Below, in pieces: positions 62,746 to 64,000 of a stretch of DNA of 64,000 nucleotides; the stretch's first letter is position 1; each line of letters starts with the position of its first letter. The notes beneath the pieces are model-generated. The model ran no database searches. It was not told the DNA's origin and saw nothing but the letters and a program-made list of their open reading frames with translations. The position numbers and the translations under genes were made by a program. The stretch covers positions 2,976,001-3,040,000 of the forward strand of contig NZ_CP109430.1 of the NCBI RefSeq assembly GCF_036250735.1, read 5' to 3'. The DNA is from Streptosporangium sp. NBC_01495 (lineage in GTDB: Bacteria > Actinomycetota > Actinomycetes > Streptosporangiales > Streptosporangiaceae).

Positions 62746-63144
62746 ATGCCCTTTCCGCCCAAAATTGGCGAAGATGCCCGTTATATGGAACAGGTCATCG
62801 AACAGACCGAGACGGCGCTGAGTCGGCTGCGCCAGGCCAAGCACCTGATCGGAGAGGTCGAGGGAACGGGCGAAGCCGCCGATGGGCTGGTCCGCGTGAC
62901 CGCCAACAGCGGCGGCTCTCTGACCAAGGTCGACATCAACCCGCGGGCCCTCCGTCTCAGCGTGGCGGCACTCGGCAATGAGGTCACCGAGGCCATCCGG
63001 CTGGCGCAGCAGGACGCCTCGCGGCGCACCGGCGAGATCGTCGAGGACGCGGCCGCCTCGGCGGGAATTCCCCAGCCGCTGGACGAGACGTTTGTCCGCG
63101 AACGGGTTGAGGCCGCCGCCCGCGACATGTACCGGCAGTCGTGA
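62746..63144 (+). CDS. YbaB/EbfC-like protein 1
   Basis: A 132-aa protein with a coiled-coil N-terminus (YMEQVIEQTETALSRLRQA) and a YbaB-type core (GLVRVTANSGGSLTKVDINP). YbaB proteins are small DNA-associated dimers. The next gene overlaps it (GTGATG at 63141) and encodes a second YbaB-like protein. In actinomycetes such tandem pairs often lie upstream of WXG100/type VII secretion-related or polymorphic-toxin genes. Confidence 0.8.
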   Translation: MPFPPKIGEDARYMEQVIEQTETALSRLRQAKHLIGEVEGTGEAADGLVRVTANSGGSLTKVDINPRALRLSVAALGNEVTEAIRLAQQDASRRTGEIVEDAAASAGIPQPLDETFVRERVEAAARDMYRQS

Positions 63145-63530
63145 TGTTCGGGTACGACATCGATCCGAGCGACATCCGCCCACGGGATATCGTCAAGGCC
63201 GAGGAGCAGCTCGACAGGTTCCAGGCTCTGCTCGCGGCCCGGGAGGAGCAGCTGACAGAGATCGTCGGCACGGGCGAAGGCGATAGTGGGCACGTGCGCG
63301 CGACCGTGGCGTCCGACGGTCGGGTGATCGAGGTCACCCTTGATCCGCGCGCGGTCAAGGGCGGCAGCGAAGCCCTGTCGGAGCAGATCCTCCTGGCGGT
63401 GCACCGGGCCCAGCAGAACGCTCAGCGACAGGCCGACGGCCTTCTCCACGAGACGCTCCAAGAGGCACTCCCCGGTACGTCCATCGACCTCACTGCCATA
63501 TACCAGCAGGCGAGGAGCCTTCTGGATTAA
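63141..63530 (+). CDS. YbaB/EbfC-like protein 2
   Basis: A 129-aa protein (start GTG 63141 or ATG 63144) of the same type as its neighbour: FQALLAAREEQLTEIVGTGE then GHVRATVASDGRVIEVTLDP. The two differ widely outside the core, so they probably form a heterodimer. It overlaps the first gene by 4 bp. Confidence 0.8.
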   Translation: MMFGYDIDPSDIRPRDIVKAEEQLDRFQALLAAREEQLTEIVGTGEGDSGHVRATVASDGRVIEVTLDPRAVKGGSEALSEQILLAVHRAQQNAQRQADGLLHETLQEALPGTSIDLTAIYQQARSLLD

Positions 63531-63888
63531 AACCGGCATCCACCCCACACATAAGCATTCAGCCTTTTCGCGGCCTGAATTGTCCTGGTCACGTTGCGCG
63601 ACCGGGCTGGAGTGTGGTTCTGGGTTGCTTACGGTGACCGAACCGGCGGCCCGGGAGGTGGCCGGGCATGCCGATGGGGGTGACGGGATGGCATCGCCTC
63701 GTCACCGGAGCCACCCGCTCGCGCGGGGCATCGCTCTGACCAGGCCGGACGCCAGAAGGTCACGCCATCGTCCGCCTGACTGATCAAAGTGACGGACGGT
63801 CGTACCCGGTCCGAAGGTCACATCCTGTGCATGACCTGAATGTTTACTTTCATGCGTCATGTGGGGCTTAAGTGGCTATTGTTAAGAG
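63531..63888. other. Spacer before the last partial gene
   Basis: No supported gene in 358 bp. The last 80 bp are AT-rich (TGTTTACTTTCATGCGTCAT, ATTGTTAAGAG) and probably carry a promoter for the ORF at 63889. Confidence 0.45.
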
Positions 63889-64000
63889 ATGAGTTCGGGG
63901 GTTGAAGCGAGCAGGGAGACGCTGGAACGGCAGGCGTCACACGTACACAGCTATGCCGCGGAGCACGAAGCGGCAGTACAGCGGCTGCGAGAGTGCGGCG
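63889..64000 (+). CDS. 5' end of a helical protein, cut by window edge
   Basis: ATG 63889 opens a frame of 37 codons to the window end: MSSGVEASRETLERQASHVH, then SYAAEHEAAVQRLRECG. It is highly helical. Position after a YbaB pair suggests a WXG100-like or type VII-related protein, but only the N-terminus is visible and the ribosome site is weak. Confidence 0.45.
   Translation, partial: MSSGVEASRETLERQASHVHSYAAEHEAAVQRLRECG

Overview
The window is very GC-rich with strong third-position GC bias, GTG/ATG starts, many 4-bp stop/start overlaps, actinobacterial DUF5753-type XRE regulators, an F420-type (LLM) oxidoreductase and FxSxx-COOH RiPP genes. This points to a filamentous actinomycete, most likely of the Streptosporangium/Nonomuraea type; that placement is inferred from gene content only.

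Layout. (1) 1-2912: branched-chain acyl-CoA catabolism (3' end of a biotin-dependent carboxylase subunit, HMG-CoA lyase, acyl-CoA dehydrogenase). (2) 3064-4690: lgt, flanked by two decayed transposase relics. (3) 4821-6896: a small RiPP locus made of a DUF692/MNIO enzyme, a partner protein and an easily missed 45-aa precursor ending in a Cys-rich CCSGGRC core, followed by a hairpin. (4) 7383-9930: a secreted GH6 cellulase behind a perfect CelR/CebR-type operator, then a divergent MarR/DoxX pair. (5) 10059-28126: two copies of one module arranged as an inverted repeat about position 19430. Each copy has an FxSxx-COOH-type precursor (FxsA), a radical SAM/SPASM maturase (FxsB) with an HExxH peptide-hydroxylase-type domain, an NB-ARC/TPR protein (FxsT), a SIR2-like protein and a STAND NTPase with TPR-like repeats. 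In copy A the radical SAM and HExxH parts are fused; in copy B they are separate overlapping genes. (6) 27942-37806: MFS transporter, a sigma-region-4-like protein, pseudouridine catabolism (psuG and a PfkB kinase), YeiH/LysR, and a phytoene-desaturase-like oxidoreductase. (7) 37936-43914: a two-component system followed by two membrane glycosyltransferases. (8) 44029-48102: TetR and XRE regulators with small partner proteins, and an LLM oxidoreductase with a divergent TetR. (9) 48201-55410: a TetR-headed acyl-CoA carboxylase operon with enoyl-CoA hydratase and AtuA/DUF1446 genes. (10) 55569-64000: glycine-zipper protein, DUF6493/SWIM pair, epoxide hydrolase with divergent WYL regulator, a YbaB-like gene pair, and a truncated ORF at the right edge.

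How the genes may work together. The core of the window is the duplicated Fxs-SIR2-STAND module. My inference is that a cyclophane-type RiPP and its NB-ARC/TPR partner are coupled to a split NAD-targeting conflict module (SIR2 plus STAND), with SIR2/STAND standing where a TIR-like FxsC would be expected in a canonical fxs locus. A second, independent RiPP locus (MNIO type) lies about 4 kb to the left of it.

Another pattern is that five genes have short tandem duplications that run across their own stop codons. No tRNA, rRNA or CRISPR array was found.
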